Positions 61,889 to 64,000 of a stretch of 64,000 nucleotides of DNA are shown here, piece by piece. This stretch comes from Flaccisagitta enflata (taxonomy: Eukaryota; Chaetognatha; Sagittoidea; Aphragmophora): the NCBI GenBank assembly GCA_965153355.1, contig OZ231127.1, positions 11,036,001-11,100,000 of the forward strand, read 5' to 3'. Positions within the stretch are counted from its first letter, which is position 1. Every line of letters begins with the position of its first letter. Below the pieces are notes generated by a model. That model was not told the DNA's origin. It did not search any database and worked only from the letters and a program-made list of their open reading frames with translations. Made by a program: the position numbers and the translations under genes.

Positions 61889-62114
61889 CATTCAGCAGGT
61901 TCTACTTCAACGAATAATGGACATGGCTGCCCTGGTTGCTTATACGAATGGTTGGGCTGGGCCGCTGGGGAAGTTGACTTGTTTTTGTAAACGATAGATA
62001 CGGTCGGTACCAAGCAAAAGACAAAGTTATACAAAGTCACTAACAGATACTAACTAACAGACACACACAGATACAAGCAGACACACGCAAACACACACAG
62101 ACGCACATACAAAC

Positions 62115-62850
62115 GCTTACGCATTACAAGAGTGGAGATAGATCGTCCTGAAGTAGGCCACGAAATCACGCACAATTGTACACAAACATAAACAAATACA
62201 AACAGCTGCATAATAACATACACAACCGCGCACACACACGCACAAATGCGCGCGCATAACGTGAGTGAAGATAGATTCCCAAATGATGGCCACAAAGTCA
62301 CACCCAAAGGCACACAAGCCAACCAAGATGCATATACAAATAGCAGTACGCAAACAGATGCACATAAAAATGCTCACGCAAACCCAAACGCTCACGCATA
62401 ACGAGAGTGGAGATAGATCGTCATCCATCCTCAAATGATGGCCACAAAGTCACACTCAAATACACACGACCGCACACAGACGCATATACTGATAGCAGCA
62501 CGCAGACAGACGCACACACAAATGCACACGCACAATGATAGTGGAGATAGATCGTCATCCACCCCCGAATGAAGGCCACAAAGTCACACTCAAATGCACA
62601 CAAACCCACACAGGTGCATATACAAATAGCAGCAAGTAAAAAGATGCACACACAAATGCACACGCATAACGAGAGTGGAGATAGATCGTCATCCACCCCC
62701 GAATGAAGGCCACAAAGTCACACTCAAATACACACAAACGCACACAGGTGCATATACAAATAGCAGCAAGTAAAAAGATGCACACACAAATGCACACGCA
62801 TAACGAGTGTGGAGATAGATCGTCATTCATCCCCAAATGATGGCCACAAA
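62115..62850. repeat. about 133-bp tandem repeat, six copies
   Basis: The marker gtggagatagatcgtc recurs at about 62,133, 62,271 (variant), 62,410, 62,541, 62,676 and 62,811. Each unit has a gccacaaagtcacactcaaa block and a cacacaaatgcacacgca block. Minus-strand frames over it are repeat translations. Confidence 0.85.
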
Positions 62851-62996
62851 GTCGTCTCAGCCAAAAAAAAAAAAGAGGCTTTTGAAAATCAATCTCTGTT
62901 GGCAACTGCTGATGATTACTCCTTCCTCAAAATGGTGGAGCTCCTCTTTTCAAAAACAAAAAAACCGCCAAATGACGGCGACGATGTGAAGAGAGG

Positions 62997-63770
<774 letters not shown>

Positions 63771-64000
63771 GGTAAAGAGAGACCTCGACCGCCAAACTGT
63801 CGTTTGCCAACGAGGAAATTTTGTTAATGATTCTAACAAACTTTCGCTCTTTTTTTCGCGCACTTTTCCCCTCCACTCAAATGAGGAAGGGAAATGGAAT
63901 AAGCAGGTAGTTCATACTATTATCAGTTAACATTTCTTTTTATTACCTCTTGGTTCGCTCGCAGGCAGTTTGTTTCAATACTGGATATAATTTTTTTATT
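63771..64000. other. window end, nothing recognised
   Basis: Unique sequence without a recognised gene or repeat. Confidence 0.5.

Overview
This is nuclear DNA of a eukaryote. Coding stretches are separated by GT-AG introns, several proteins are recognisably animal-like, and long perfect microsatellites and foldback repeats fill most of the rest. OST4, tubulin cofactor C and the SPOP-type MATH-BTB protein all look like orthologues of animal proteins, so an animal or a close unicellular relative (Holozoa) is the best guess. The species cannot be named from sequence alone. All genes I could support lie on the + strand.

Layout: 1-9.2 kb is repeats with no supported gene. 9.3-10.6 kb holds the 3' exons of a SPOP-like Cullin-3 substrate adaptor, and 10.8-14.2 kb holds a two-exon tubulin-folding cofactor C gene whose 2.2-kb intron carries two foldback elements and a tRNA-like stretch. 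14.2-18.9 kb is minisatellites and mobile-repeat copies. 18.9-27.0 kb is one very long intronless gene for a putative RNA-binding protein (RGG, Asn/Gln-rich, Arg/Ser-rich, CCHC knuckle, five copies of an unrecognised module). It is split in two by a 16-bp tandem duplication. 27-30.8 kb is repeats, including a foldback nested inside another repeat with a target duplication. 30.9-31.4 kb has the 39-residue OST4 gene and a small tail-anchored protein gene.

33.1-42.6 kb is an LRR-Roc-COR (ROCO) gene. Four upstream exons are each exactly 135 bp, all phase 1-1, and each encodes an LRR cassette; the introns between them are packed with trinucleotide repeats. The large last exon encodes the Roc GTPase, the COR region and a stretch with an R-N-x3-H motif that resembles a HEPN domain. 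This NLR-like architecture is the most interesting protein in the window.

42.6-64 kb has almost no supported genes. It holds a Penelope-like GIY-YIG remnant, possible small ORFs and isolated exons, several large inverted repeats (about 1, 2.1 and 2.9 kb) and long CT, CTTT, CTGT and CCTT arrays. Across the window the same short interspersed families recur (labels A, C, E, F, G are mine). Family C is notable because its inverted ends enclose a roughly 20-bp minisatellite that differs from copy to copy.

The genes do not form one pathway. They cover ER N-glycosylation (OST4), tubulin folding (TBCC), ubiquitin targeting (SPOP-like), a putative RNA-binding scaffold and a putative innate sensor (ROCO).
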